Part shown: positions 1 through 11,956 of the stretch, piece after piece
Layout: the number at the start of each line of letters is the position of its first letter
Position numbering within the stretch: position 1 is the first letter of the stretch
Source: Glossina fuscipes
Lineage: Eukaryota > Arthropoda > Insecta > Diptera > Glossinidae
Length of the DNA stretch: 64,000 nt
Direction: 5' to 3'
Assembly: GCF_014805625.2 (NCBI RefSeq)
Contig: NW_023998415.1
Location: forward strand, 3,565,149-3,629,148
Notes under the pieces: model-generated
Told to the model about the DNA's origin: nothing
The model's database searches: none
Seen by the model: the letters and a program-made list of their open reading frames with translations, nothing else
Made by a program: the position numbers and the translations under genes

Positions 1-2
1 TT

Positions 3-459
3 GATATGTATAAAATGTTTTTCCCGTCTGGAAATGCGGAAGAGTTTTGTGATCATGTCTTTCGAACATTCGACATGGATAAAAACGGATACATAGACTT
101 TAAGGTGAGAATTACATCAGATTTTATGATTATATTAATAAACGCTTTTATATATGTATATATATATATATATAAATATATATATATATATGCATTATAT
201 ATAAGTATATATATAATGCATACACATACATCCGCGTTAGATTTTTTTCTATGCCCACCACAACAAGGGATGTTTGGTGCGCTAGGTTCTCAATGCAATT
301 AATTTACAAGTTGGGAGAAAAGAAAATCGTTAACTCCAATAAAAATTGAACTATGAAGTTGTGTTTTCTCCTCTTAATATGCTTCTATACTAAATTTAGC
401 ATTCTAGATGCGACATCCCATAACGACAGACAGCAAAAGTCAATCGAATATTACATTCA

Positions 460-494
<35 letters not shown>

Positions 495-2273
495 CGATAA
501 ATATATATATATATATACATGTATATATCACTATATATGCAAACATTAACATATAAGGTTTGCTGCTTATGTTTTGCTCATGTTGTCTACATGAAATAAA
601 TCGAAACATTGTTTTATTACTATAGGCGACGCGTCCATAAGAAGGTCATTTCTATGGAAATGGGAACTGCAAACTTTTAAACTGTGGGGCAATATTGGGC
701 ATTGCACTAGATATGTGGCTTCCGCATTAATCTTCGCAGTTATGTTTTACTTTTTGGAGGAATATTGAATTGCAGGATCTGAAGAGTTTATATTGAAGAG
801 TCGATCCAAAGGAATCAAATTTTAAATATCTATTATTTGAATATCTTTCTGTTTCTTTTTGACTTACAATACCTTCCGCACTATAATCTGACGTTTAATA
901 CGTTTTTGTAAAACAAAAATGGACAGTAGATATGATATAAATAACAAAATAATTATGTTTTGAACCGTTTGCACCTGATGAGGAAATCTTAGAGTTTTTA
1001 TGCAAGCTTTTTAAACAAAGACAAAATCGAAGACGGTCTCTTAGCTAGATGGAGTGGAACTAGTGGAGATGGATGAATGCTTTATCGCTCAATGTGCTCA
1101 CATATACGCAACATATACAAATTGATAACACTTCGTGGGAAGATTAAATTACTCCGCTTTATTTGTAAATGGTTTTTTGACAGTTATGGACGATCACGTT
1201 ACCCGAGATTACGTTGAAGAGAAATTTACACTGAAAGTTCTAATATTTAAAGGCCGTTACTGGGATAGGATTTCAGTAAGCCGAAGCAAAGACAGAAAGA
1301 ACAAAACAGATACCATGACTAAATCGATTTTGCTGTTCGCATTAATGATCAAGATCTTACTTTGATTGTTAGGCTTTCCTTAACGACATGTTCGAAAAAC
1401 ATGTAACAATTTCAATGTTGCTTATAACTATTAAACATCATTTGCTAGGTTATTATCGTGACACATTCGAATTCCGAACTTAATCAACCATTCGTTAGAA
1501 CAACAAGTCGCATACATGCAATTAGTTAAAGCCATTAGAAGGATTATAAATTGTGAAGGGTCTGACTACATTTGTACATTTTCAAAAAAAAAAAAAAAAA
1601 ATCCGCCTCAAATTTATTTCTCTTTCGTATACACTTTCAGGAATTTTTACTCGCAATAGATGTAACATCAAGTGGAACTCCCGAAGAAAAATTAAAATGG
1701 GCATTCAGAATGTATGACGTCGATGGAAATGGTGTTATTGACATACAAGAAATGACAAAAATTGTTCAGGTAATTGCGAACAATTTACAATTTTCATTCT
1801 ACATACGATGATAATAAATCGTAGCTAAATATCTTGCTGCTTTTACAATAGGACAAATATCTCTTCAAGATTTTAGACCCGCGAGTTGACAATGACAACT
1901 TGCCACATGTCCCATTAAAACTTATGGGGGGAACGTTTGTCTCTACATTGCTTTATTTCTCAAGCAATTCTCAATCAGTCCACTTTCCTGGACGATTCCT
2001 AAAAAGAGGAAAGAAAAAAGTGCCAAATTTGAAAAGCATTCTCTTTAGAATCTTAACATAGAATCGCTAATAAGAAATTTAAGTTTGAAAATTATATTTA
2101 TTCATGGGGCGATATTTTTATTCTATTATATTTCCTAAGAGGATCAAACTTTGAAAGACATTGGTCAGACATAGTGCATAACAATGCAACTTTTTTGTAG
2201 TTAAATTTTTCATTCACATGAAGAGTTTTTTAAAAACTTCATGGCAGTATAGAAGCCAACCATTTAACTCGGC

Positions 2274-2311
<38 letters not shown>

Positions 2312-2686
2312 TATAAAAAAAAATATATATATAATATATATTTACTCCCACTAAAAGTTGATCATAGAACTATTGTTGTGGGAAAGATGGACATCAAATC
2401 ACAATTTGTTTAATTAATTTTAGTGATCTTCCTTTGCACTACATAGTATATACAAATTTTGTCAGCTGCGCTGAATAGAATAAAAAATGGATATTGATTT
2501 CAATTTTAGGCAATCTACGATATGCTTGGGGCTTGTTCATCAAATCGTCCCGCTGATTCGGCGGAGGAAAGAGCGAAGAATATATTCTCTAAAATGGATG
2601 AAAACAATGATGGTCAATTAACGCAGGAAGAGTTCTTAAAGGGCTGTCTCCAAGATGAGGAACTTTCAAAAATGCTAGCACCATAA
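3..2686 (+). CDS. Neuronal calcium sensor / recoverin-family EF-hand protein, 3' part
   Basis: Three coding exons are visible: 3-104, 1641-1769 and 2510-2686 (stop TAA 2684-2686). The introns are GT..AG and all junctions are phase 0. The joined part gives 135 residues of a family usually about 190 long, so the first EF-hand and any N-myristoylation site lie left of the window. Three canonical calcium loops are seen: [12 protein letters not shown] split over the first junction, [12 protein letters not shown] in exon 2, and [12 protein letters not shown] in exon 3. The linker reads [12 protein letters not shown], typical of recoverin/visinin/neurocalcin proteins. Such proteins are calcium switches that regulate receptors or ion channels at neuronal membranes (family knowledge). 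The sequence departs from neurocalcin and frequenin as I know them, so it is probably another fly recoverin-like paralogue. The C-terminus ends in MLAP. A short 3' UTR follows, with AATAAA signals near 2733-2745. Confidence 0.9.
105..1640 (+). other. Intron of the EF-hand gene, with TA microsatellites
   Basis: The intron starts with donor GTGAGA after AAG and ends with acceptor CACTTTCAG. It holds two TA-rich microsatellites (about 148-218 and 461-550) and a poly-A run near 1583-1601. No convincing coding sequence is seen inside. Confidence 0.8.
2275..2341. repeat. (AT)n microsatellite in the second intron of the EF-hand gene
   Basis: An uninterrupted AT dinucleotide run is followed by degenerate AT-rich sequence. 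It lies about 170 bases upstream of the last exon. Confidence 0.9.
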
Positions 2687-2732
2687 AGAAATCTCAATCA
2701 TTCAATTTCTTCTAATATGTGTATAATTTAAG

Positions 2733-2745
2733 AATAAACAATAAA
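2733..2745 (+). promoter_or_regulatory. Poly(A) signals of the EF-hand gene
   Basis: Two AATAAA hexamers (2733-2738 and 2740-2745) sit about 50 bases after the stop codon. They fit cleavage and polyadenylation shortly downstream. Confidence 0.65.
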
Positions 2746-3513
2746 TATAGTAATGAAACAAATTACCTATTTTCAATGTGTATATTGTTGTCTTTCATCA
2801 GTCTATCCGGGCTGTGAAACCTTTAAGATGGTACATTCTCCACGTTAAACACGACACCGGTTGCTACATTGCTTATAATGGATGGCTGGTGTAAAGACAA
2901 TGTTGACTACAACTTTTATGGATTTAATAATTTATAAAGTTTTTTCATAACCGCATTTTGGGCTTTGGGTACTTTCCAAGTTTCAGGACGTTAGATTTGT
3001 TTTGGGAAAGCAAAAAGAAAGAAATTTGACTAGTTACTTTGAATGATCGCGTATCACGTAACCAGAAAAAGAATTATCGTCATTCAATATTCTTCTCTCG
3101 ACTTTTACTGTACTGTGATAAAAATGTGCTTATGGCGCTATACTATGCACAAATGCGGACAGTATATAATCGAGTTGCGAAGTTGCCTGACATGCCGCGT
3201 TTTGCAAATCGATGCAAATCGGACTTGACTAGAATGATGTAAACGTTTGATTTGCGAGACAGTGTTTTCACTCGCTGTTTATTGTGTATTTGGGCGACGT
3301 AAAGCTAGTGTTAACTGCTAGCAGCACTAACACTAATAAAATAATAATATGTTTGGTTTTAAGATTTAAAATATTCCCTACCACGTGTACCATTTTCAGC
3401 GCACAATAGAACTCATTTACGCAACCAAGCTCAAAAATATTAGAAACTAAATATGAATTGTTCCTAACGCCCTATTATGAAATGTATTGCTGTGTACATT
3501 GACACTGTTCGAG

Positions 3514-3537
3514 ACGTGTACCGTTAACGGTACACGT
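3514..3537. other. 24-bp perfect palindrome
   Basis: The sequence is a perfect inverted repeat with no spacer, centred on GTTAAC at 3525/3526. Its core CCGTTAACGG holds two inverted TAACGG elements, the consensus bound by Myb proteins. The outer arms read ACGTGTA / TACACGT. Its function is unknown. Confidence 0.85.
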
Positions 3538-3869
3538 AGCTTGTTAATAGGTGATCTGTAAATATTTCAGTTGTTAGCTGCCTCTTTGCTTCGTAATTTT
3601 AATAGATAATAAATATATTACATATATTACATACTTACAAGAAAGGGAAATACATTTTCTCTCACATAACGCAAAAACGGTGCTGGTTCAAAATTATAAA
3701 ATTTGTACTTCGAACAAGAAAAACGGCACATAAAAATGGCGTGTCAATGACTGCTTGGCAGGGAACTGCTGCAACAGACGCGAAAACAATTTGCATATAT
3801 TTATTATTATTAATAGTTAGTTAAGTTATTCTTTTGTTTGGTAAGTAAAACTTTGCTATAGAATGAAAG

Positions 3870-4140
3870 ACCTCTGTCTGTTTGTCTGCTTGCCTCTCTA
3901 TGTATTTTTGGGTTTATAATTATACGTCAGAATTTTCGAGATATGTTGATCAAGTTTATTGCATCGACGTGCCTTGGCCCATGGACGAATCGGACCGCTT
4001 TTTCGATCCCTTCCCATACAACGCATTACTTTGGAGTTGTTACTCGAAAACATAACTGCATTAAGTCAAGTGGTCTTGGGTAGTTACTGGTATTTAGCCG
4101 TTAAAGCCATTAGGAATTCTCAGAACTGCAAAATGAATAA
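3870..4140 (+). repeat. Dispersed repeat family copy (forward)
   Basis: A CTGTCTGTTTGTCTGC-type run is followed by a TTTTCGAGATATGTTGATCA block. Then comes a 'CCTTGGCCCATGGACGAAT..GGACCGCTTTTTCGA..CTTCCCATACAACG' block. The same ordered blocks recur at about 34.6, 36.9, 52.3 and 55.8 kb, and inverted at about 5.6, 32.6, 35.0 and 43.7 kb. Confidence 0.6.
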
Positions 4141-5319
4141 GTAAAATTGAAAACAGATGATCTGGTCGATAAGTGCAAAACAAAATCCTGAAATGGTTAG
4201 GCTGTAGAAAGGAAGACATATCTGCAATGAGAATAGCGAGTGCAACTGGATTCAGGAGAAACAGTTGGAATTCTTGAAACGTTTGGATTCTTTAAAACGC
4301 ATATCTATCGGCGAAGCTTCTGCGTAGGTGAAGTGTGGAAGCTTAACCTTAACAATGAGATATGATCTCACATGTATGTCTGTACGAATTGTGATGAATC
4401 TTGGATTCAAATTCATCAAAGCATGGATGTAGAATTTTCATTTATGTTTTTCAATCAATTTTTTCGACATTCATTACTACAACGTCCAGAAGATAGAGGT
4501 AATTGCATATTGCTTTTTAACTTTTTCCTACATAGATCCTAGATTGTTGTGACTAAATCCTCATGACTGCATTATGATCTATATTCATATTCAGTCGATT
4601 TTGAATTTACTTTTCTCCTTTCCGTGCTTAGCACTATCGGATCTACAATTAACTTAATTGCTCTCTGCTTCATGGAACTGTTTTGGCTGAATCCGTTTTA
4701 GATGGAATATCTTGCAACTTTTTTGTCCGATAAAATTTTCTACTATCCAGATATTCTTATTAAAAAGACGAGAGGAATGCGGCAATAAAAGTCAAGGCTC
4801 GCTTTACGTCATAAAAGCCAAACGTAAATGCAGCGGACGGCCGTATAGATTGCGTCTCCTTTATGCACTTCCCTGAACCTATCTTTCTGTTAATAGAATT
4901 TTGAACCAAATAAACATCTTACGTAATATTTTATGGCTCACTAAGTATTCAAAAATTCTGTTCGAAATTTTAAAATATATATTCATGTACACATACTTAA
5001 CTCGTATTATAAGCATTTTAAAATTCCTCAACTTATGCCCAATTCACATTTCATAGACTAAAAATATTTAGAAACTCATAACAGATTAATAAAATGCATG
5101 CAAAACAAGTAAGACAATTACATTCTCGATCATCTGCGAGTGGGTGGCTAAACAGACTAAAAAAAAAAAAGAACAAAAAGAAAAAGCTAAATTTTTATAT
5201 TTTATAATGTTGGGTGGGCGCGTCTGGCTTTTTCTATTTTTGCTGAATAAAAGCAGAAAATAATATCGTGTGTCTGAAGCACATATCTCCACTTTTACGA
5301 TCATGAGCACATTTGCCAC

Positions 5320-5365
5320 AGCAAGTAAAAGACAGATGGACAGATCGATTGAGAAACACGTCTAG
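5320..5365 (-). repeat. Short fragment of the dispersed repeat family (inverted)
   Basis: It carries a GACAGATGGACAGATCGATT run, matching the inverted core block of the family. It is too short to be certain. Confidence 0.35.
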
Positions 5366-5629
5366 AACGGTTCACATTTGATATTAATCAATAACATGTC
5401 GAATTTAAAGAGAGTGGTGCTGCAAACGTTTTGGCAAAAGAATGGATCTCAATATTCTATAATATCGAGCCAGCTGCGCCGACTTGTTTTTTTTTCTTCA
5501 GTTTGGGACAGGTCCTGCGGGACCGTTCATACAATATAAATGCAAATTGCACATGCATGCGTTTGTCGTGTTTTTATAAGTTACGAGCAAAAAAGCAGAT
5601 TTTTTTTTTATTTTTGAAAAGTGAAGGTG

Positions 5630-5810
5630 GTCTCAAATTATATTGTACTGTGCGCGTGTCCTTTGACCGGTTTGACTCATTTGCAACACCAATCTGGGTG
5701 CAAGAACTTCTAATGCTTTTGCCAAACTTGATGGCTGACTTTTTGCAGCCAGTAGACTATTTAACACAGACGGATGGACAGACGGACATGCTTAAATGAC
5801 TTTAGTATTT
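5630..5810 (-). repeat. Dispersed repeat family copy (inverted)
   Basis: The GACGGATGGACAGACGGACA run and the following CTTAAATGAC text match the inverted orientation of the family, as at 43.7 kb. The preceding part is more diverged. Confidence 0.5.
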
Positions 5811-5925
5811 GATACTAATCAAAAAAGTATATGTTTTATGAGATCTCTGAAGCTTTCGTGTGGGTGTTATCCCTTAGCCTTAGGCGATGGGTGTAGAAAT
5901 TAATTTTTTTAATTTTTTTTTTTTT

Positions 5926-5935
5926 NNNNNNNNNN
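5926..5935. other. Assembly gap (10 N)
   Basis: Ten undetermined bases lie between a poly-T run and a TATA microsatellite. Such repeats often break assemblies, so the true gap length may differ from ten. Confidence 0.99.
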
Positions 5936-6804
5936 TATATATATATATATATGCATATATAGTGGAATTTGAATTTGAGGAATTGAAAATTTAGACTGTT
6001 TTAGAACATAAACAATTCAATGAACTGAAAAGTATTCCGGACATGACGTTTCACTCCTGCAATGTTCTTTAAGAAAATATGTAGCCATTCAAATTTTAGT
6101 TGTATGTAGTGGACGCTTGCGGATTGGGGGTACGTTAAACATGGCTTTATCGGATTTTTGTTTGTGAACAAGTGTTTCTTAGCGAAAGCAGCCCGGTTTG
6201 TTGTGCATTTTTATTGTTGAAAACCATTTCAAGTAAAGCAAAAAAACGACTTACATTCTGGAGGCTCTTAGAATGTACTGCACTGCATGGAAATCCGGGA
6301 ATATAATGCTGGTAATGGCGACTCATGTCTGCACTGCGCAAATACGTTTGCGAACAACAGCTTACTTCTTGGGACAACTTTTGAAATACGAATCAAAACG
6401 CAAACTGCTCGGTTTTCAAATATGAATTTTTGCGACCTAATTTAGGTTCTGCCAAACCCCTAGCCCAGGCTGTATTATTTCCAAATTTATTAGTACTTCC
6501 ACAGAACTTCTTTTTTTAACACATATCCCAGGAGAAGGTGAGTTCGAAAATAAAATTTCTTAAAAAATGTAAAATTTTTCAAGTTCCAAGTTATTGGAAA
6601 AAACCAATACCACAAGAAGGAACAGCAATTCAATATTCTTAACTCCATTAATTCCATTAACGAAAAAACTAATTGCCGTACGCAAAGCTTGAGGGAATCG
6701 CCCGACAGCATCTTCTTCAAGTTTTCATATAGACACCAGGCAGTAAAGGCGGTCTTAGCGACCTATGCCTCACATATAAAAAAAAAGAAGTAATTTAATT
6801 CAAT

Positions 6805-6810
6805 TTTATT
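6805..6810 (-). promoter_or_regulatory. Poly(A) signal of SmD1
   Basis: On the minus strand this reads AATAAA, about 110 bases downstream of the SmD1 stop codon. Confidence 0.6.
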
Positions 6811-6918
6811 ATAGAGAAAGATGTACACGAAAGAAAACATTCCTTTGTATTTTATATGACGTATAGTTTTTAGAGCGTTCGCGCCAGTTCCTTTATGTAC
6901 TAGTTCGTAAAAACTTTT

Positions 6919-7845
6919 TTATCTTCTACCTGATGATCTTCCTCTACCGCGGCTACGAGGTCCACCACGTCCGCGGGTTCCCCTACCTCTTCCTCTAGTT
7001 CCGACTCGACTGGTATCTTTCTTTTTGGATTTGGATTTCGGAGTATCATCAATAAGTAGCGTTTCCAACGGTAAACTATCTGGTAAAATGAAGTATCTTA
7101 TATTATTTCCCCTTATGCTAAGGGTCTCCAGTTGCACTGGATCTCTATTTTTTATGGTCATCTTTACGGATTTCAGATGAGTGTTCATAGCAATGTCTAC
7201 TCCAGTGATTGTTCCATGAATTTGAGTTCCATTTTTAAGTTCAATGGTAACAGTTTCATGACTAAGCTTCATTAAGAATCTAAAATAAGAATAATAATAA
7301 GTATAGGAGCATATAATAACAAGCCAGATTTTATTACACAAATTTTTCCCAAAACACTTGTGTATATATGTACTTAATTCGGAACCTTGGATAAGCTGCT
7401 ACAAATTGTAACAGCTTTTGACGTTTTATAGATTTTAGACGTGGAAAATACAATTGGGAAACTTTCACTTCAATTGCTAAATAAATGAATTTGTTCCGCG
7501 TACACCGGCATGCATTGATATTATTGCAAAAAAACACCAATTAGCTTACATTCAATTTAACCAAAATTAGTAAACTTTTCTATAAAGGACAATAATTTTC
7601 AAGGGATTTAAAGGATGAGTGTATGAATGTATTTTTCAAGTAGCAATTAGACAAATTATATTTCAAAATTTTTATTGACAATTTATGCTTTAAACATACA
7701 TTTGTAAAGTCTTTGAGAGCCCCAAACAAAGCAATCTTCGCGGGTATTTCTAAATACACAATAATTTTATTATGCTGAAGACATAAGACATTTAAAATAA
7801 AGTAAATCTTAACATATAAAACTTAAATTACCTCACAAGCTTCAT
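6919..7845 (-). CDS. SmD1: Small nuclear ribonucleoprotein Sm D1
   Basis: Two coding exons on the minus strand, 7845-7832 and 7279-6919 (stop 6921-6919), join in frame to 124 residues, the normal SmD1 length. The first coding exon carries only 14 bases (MKLV plus two bases of the Arg codon) before donor GTAATT. The second begins after acceptor TTTTAG and continues [17 protein letters not shown]. The Sm1 motif spans about residues 11-44, with NTHLKSVKM. The Sm2 motif is [13 protein letters not shown], near residues 60-72. The C-terminal quarter is a K-rich patch followed by an Arg-Gly-rich tail; in the family such tails receive symmetric dimethylarginine and bind SMN. The protein is a core subunit of the heptameric Sm ring on U1, U2, U4 and U5 snRNAs. 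It is divergent from HspBP1 and convergent with the EF-hand gene. Identity is essentially certain. Confidence 0.97.
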
Positions 7846-9143
7846 TTTAATTTTACAAAAATTAAGCGCTTCCAGAAAAATCGGTACTGCAATGCAAATT
7901 ATTATGCCAGTAAATGTGAGCCGGCCTGTAGTATTGCCATCATTAGAAATTTTAATTAATATTTTAGAAATCACAGTAGTCGCTGTATATTGCGCCTTCG
8001 AAGCAACGAAATACAGTTCTACTGAAAATCGATAGTAAAGCTTTCAGCAGATATCTTCTATAAAAGTTCTCAAAGTTTTTTAGGTATATACTTTATTGGC
8101 TCTACTCTATATCAAATTTTTTAAGGAAAATTCTTGTACATGAAACAATAAACAAGTGAAAACTCTGAAGCAAAAAGAAAAATGAGTACATTTCTTTGTC
8201 TCAAGCGAATGAAACAAAAGGGCCAAATAGACTTGTTTTCGCGTAATTTTCCGTTTAAAGTGGAACCTTATGATCTCTTATACTGTAGTTCAAATTTTTA
8301 ATATTATTGTGTTAACTATTTGTTAGCTATGCAAGTAAAATTTTCGTAACATTTTCCTACTAATAAATAAATCAACACTTAAAGTGGAACCTTATGATCT
8401 CTTATACTGTAGTTCAAATTTTTAATATTATTGTGTTAACTATTTGTTAGCTATGCAAGTAAAATTTTCGTAACATTTTCCTACTAATAAATAAATCAAC
8501 ACTTAAAGTGTTTGCAGTAAAAGATAGCAATTTCAACGTGAAAATAACAAATTTAGATATACGAAAACGTTATATCTGAGGAACTTGTTCGCAATTTGTA
8601 AACGAAGCAATATTGTTTGGTGTAAAGGGCTGCTATTTAATTGAAGTAAATAAATTTTTACGTGGTTAAGTTAATATAAAAGTCACTAAGTGTCTGATCC
8701 CTGCAATTAATTGAAAACTACCATTAATGTTTCATATTACTACATGAATTCCACGAATTCCACTATAAAATTTGAAAATCATAATATTTTTGCAATATAT
8801 TAAAGATTAACTTCTTCATTTTTAAACCATTTTAATTTTACGCATAGCATACTAGCATTGCATTCTAGCAAATTTTTATTGATGAAAATCAATTTGAAAA
8901 AATAAGAAAATTGTTGTCAAAATTCTATGTAAATGAGCGAGGAATAAACAAAATTGCGCCCTTGATATAATAAGTAATGATTTATATTCAATCTACTAAA
9001 CGCGTAATCGAACTTCTGTGAATGTAAGAACAAGAACAATTGAAAAAACGTGAGAGGAAATAAGTCGGCAGTTGCCTATAGGAAATTTTGGTGAATATTT
9101 GTAAAATTAATATATCCTTTATTTCTCAATTGTGTTCGCTAAG
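7846..9143. promoter_or_regulatory. Divergent SmD1/HspBP1 promoter interval
   Basis: 1.3 kb separates the two start codons, which face outward. The interval must hold both promoters and 5' UTRs. I see no clear TATA box and cannot place the transcription starts. A perfect 124-bp tandem duplication lies in the middle. Confidence 0.6.
8257..8504. repeat. Perfect tandem duplication, 2 x 124 bp
   Basis: Copies at 8257-8380 and 8381-8504 appear identical, both starting AAAGTGGAACCTTATGATCT and ending AAATCAACACTT. They are followed by AAAGTG, the start of a third unit. The identity means a very recent duplication or an assembly artefact. Confidence 0.95.
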
Positions 9144-11289
9144 ATGGATGGAAGAAGGGTCACAACTTTACAGGTATTTAAATGTGTGAAATAAGTAAAA
9201 ATACATAAGTTTTTACGAAATATTTTTCAATTCAAGGGTCTTTTAAAGTTTGCTATCGAACAGGGACAATGCCAGGACAGTGGCGGCGGCACATACGATG
9301 AAATGGATCACGAAGTAAGTGATTGTTAATGTTCCATTTATTGGTTGAGTTTTCGTTTACTTTGTAGTGGGTTCGCTTTCACTGTAAGATGTCGCCGTTG
9401 ATTTTTGTTGTAGAGTCTTGCAACTTTTATTTTTCTGTTTTTTCATATGTCACGTATGTCCTACGAAGCTTTTTAATTCAAAATACATTGTTCAATGGAA
9501 CAGCAATAACAAGGGATATTGCAATTTAAAATTTGTCTTCCGGAAACCTGCAAACCTGCGTTAATGTCAGCAATATTCAAGTGTAGAAACTTTATATCAA
9601 TATGGAGACTCTTTATATTTATTCTTTTAAAAAGTTTTGACGAATGATATTTTAAAAATTAACTTGTTTCTTTATTGTAGAGGAAAGCTTTTCTTGAAAA
9701 CGCCTTTAAATCAATGACAATAGATGTAATGGAAGAGCTTTCGCAAGCAATTAGTGTTCTTGAAGATAATTCCACTTCAAATGCGCAAAAGTCGAACGCG
9801 CTTAACCTAATACGTGATCACATTGATAACATCGACTTTGCGAACAGCTTTGTTAAACTTGGAGGAACAAACATTTTAATAGAATGTTTAAAAAGTCATG
9901 ATGAAAATGTTCGTATCGCTGCCATAAATATTGTTGCTGAAATGTCCCAGAATAATGCGTTTTGTCAAAAACATTTTCTGGAACATAATATATTAAAGTT
10001 GTTGATAACATATTTAAATGATAATGAAGACTTGGTTTCAAGTTCGCTGTATGCGATATCTGCGCTAGTAAGAGGTTTTGAACCGGGAGCGGCGGAACTG
10101 ATAGCAATTGGCGGATTGGAATTAGTAGTTAATTGTTTGAATACTTCCTTCACCAGAGCGTTTATAAAGGCTTGCTTTTTAATCTCAACATTATCAACTG
10201 AATATATGCTCGTCCGAGGTGAGTCAACAAATAAATCGAAATTATATGTACAAAGCAAACTCATCCATTGAATTTATTAAGTTTATGTAATGTACAATTT
10301 TCTCCAGATAACATATTTCTAAACAACAATAGACGTCCTAACACCTTTGATTTGAACTTTTTCACTTCAATTATTTTGCGGTGCTAAATTTTTTTGCGAA
10401 ATAATCCGAAAGGGCAAAGGCAGTCTATTCCATTAAACATAGGGACTAGTGCCTGCGGGCTGGATTCAAAATCTTTTGGTTACGGTCATATGGTCTTTGA
10501 CGGCTAGAGCAACTGGAAGAAGATGTCAAATAGACTGATTTTTAATCGGTTTATATAAGAAAGTTATATTCGCTTTAGAAGCCATCACTACAATAGTGGC
10601 TACATTTTTTGTTATTTATGGGTATAAAGACGAATTGAATCGATATGCTTTTTTGTTGTCCGATCCAATATCTCTATCAAGTAAGGTATTATGAATTTGA
10701 AAAACTGCAATTTATGACGTACCAAATATTGATCTAAAACTTGGCATAGATAACTGGGTAAATGCACTGTCGACCGTCGCTTTCTTTTTTTCGCAAAGTA
10801 CTTTAAAATTTGTTTGCATTAGTTTAAGGAAGTGAGTACCGAACACTTTTCAAAGGTGAACACAACTTACAATGTCGGTTTTTAAATAAAGCATAAAGAA
10901 ATTCTTTCATTTATACGCACAACTTGATGTTGTCTTCTAGGTTCTAGCATAGATTATACAGTGATTTTTTTGCTTTTAGATGAATTCGTTAAGTTGGGAG
11001 CATTTGAAAAATTGGCAAATTTTTTAGAAGTTATAACAGATTTCGACGTTAAAATGGAAGCTCTGTTAAGAGCGATGGCCGAGTTGTCGCAAAGTAAAAA
11101 ATTTAAACCTGATGAAGAACTTAAAGGCCACATTATTAAAACTTTGCACGATATTATTAGCCAAAACGAAAAACTTCCACAATGCGAGGTGAGAGGGTAT
11201 ATTACGTTTATTAAGAAATAAAATTCATATTAGTTTTGTTGCAGGAAATTGTGGAATACTCAAACACCCTGCTAGATAAGTTAATATAA
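9144..11289 (+). CDS. HspBP1: Hsp70-binding protein 1 (nucleotide exchange factor)
   Basis: Five coding exons: 9144-9173, 9237-9314, 9681-10218, 10980-11188 and 11245-11289 (stop 11287-11289). All introns are GT..AG and the phases agree (0, 0, 1, 0), giving 299 residues. The start ATG is in an AAGATGG context. Exon junctions preserve the LQ-GLLKFAIEQG segment typical of the HspBP1/Fes1 N-terminus. Residues about 40-290 form armadillo-like helical repeats, with signatures such as FVKLGGTNILIECL, NVRIAAINIVAEMSQNN and SSSLYAISALVRGFEPG. Family members bind the Hsp70 ATPase domain and release ADP in the cytosol. Part of exon 3 read from its internal methionine forms a long ORF, but that would drop the conserved first 36 residues. 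The intron before exon 4 carries only noncoding sequence. The gene is convergent with Hip1. Confidence 0.95.
10219..10979 (+). other. Intron of HspBP1
   Basis: Donor GTGAGT at 10219 and acceptor TGCTTTTAG ending at 10979 bound 761 bases. Text such as TTGTCCGATCCAAT near 10660 faintly resembles the dispersed repeat family, but too weakly to call. Confidence 0.7.
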
Positions 11290-11338
11290 AAACCTATTGG
11301 TTTTGTTGCTAACAATGCGTAGAATAGTTTAGTAATTG

Positions 11339-11344
11339 AATAAA
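11339..11344 (+). promoter_or_regulatory. Poly(A) signal of HspBP1
   Basis: AATAAA lies 50 bases after the HspBP1 stop codon. Confidence 0.65.
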
Positions 11345-11956
11345 TATTTTATACAAATCAAACACTATGGAATGGAAACATTATATATTACGTCTTTTTC
11401 ATTTCGCACATATCACATAGGGGACTTCTTCACATTTTCCCGTTAGCTCCATGCTAAAAACGGCAAATACTACAACTGTCCCGGCCGACTGCAATTAACA
11501 GAGGCACACTGCTCTGTCAGTGCCGGTAGTTGAGATGATGACAATATAACAAAGTTGTCAAAGTTGTAAATGAATCGTACACACATATATACCTACCTAT
11601 ATTATATGTATTATCAATTATTTAAAGTTAGATTGAAATTTGCGTCTCATATAAAAATCAAAGTATATTTAAGTTATTAAATAAAAGTTAGTTATTAATC
11701 GGGCATAGGCCGAATATAGGCTTTTTCTTTGCCTCGGTTTTGGCTTGCTTAGCTTGTAGTTCTTCTTTTGTTTGAATTAATAAATAACATTTTGATAAAA
11801 AATTAATTATTATTACAAAATATAACTTCATAAATATAAATGGAGTGTATAGGCGCTCGTTCCTAAAGAGTGTTCTAAAGAAACTTTGAAAACAATAACG
11901 GAATTGTGTATTATAACAATAAATAATTTTCAAACGAATATATTCGTTCTTAATTG

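Larger units (their letters stand above)
2746..6780. other. Intergenic region between the EF-hand gene and SmD1
   Basis: The flanking genes converge. The region contains a 24-bp palindrome (3514-3537), degenerate dispersed-repeat copies (about 3870-4140, 5320-5365 and 5630-5810), poly-A/T runs and an assembly gap. No gene was recognised; the short ORFs lack recognisable domains. Confidence 0.7.

Noticed and set aside
3959..4144. Plus-strand ORF of 61 codons
   Set aside because: It is a translation of a dispersed repeat copy.
9853..10264. Minus-strand ORFs over HspBP1 exon 3
   Set aside because: Antisense shadows of a confidently identified exon.
11688..11933. Minus-strand ORF ending EELQAKQAKTEAKKKPIFGL..
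   Set aside because: The tail looks protein-like, but there is no credible acceptor or start and the upstream part is AT-driven. Not enough to call a gene.
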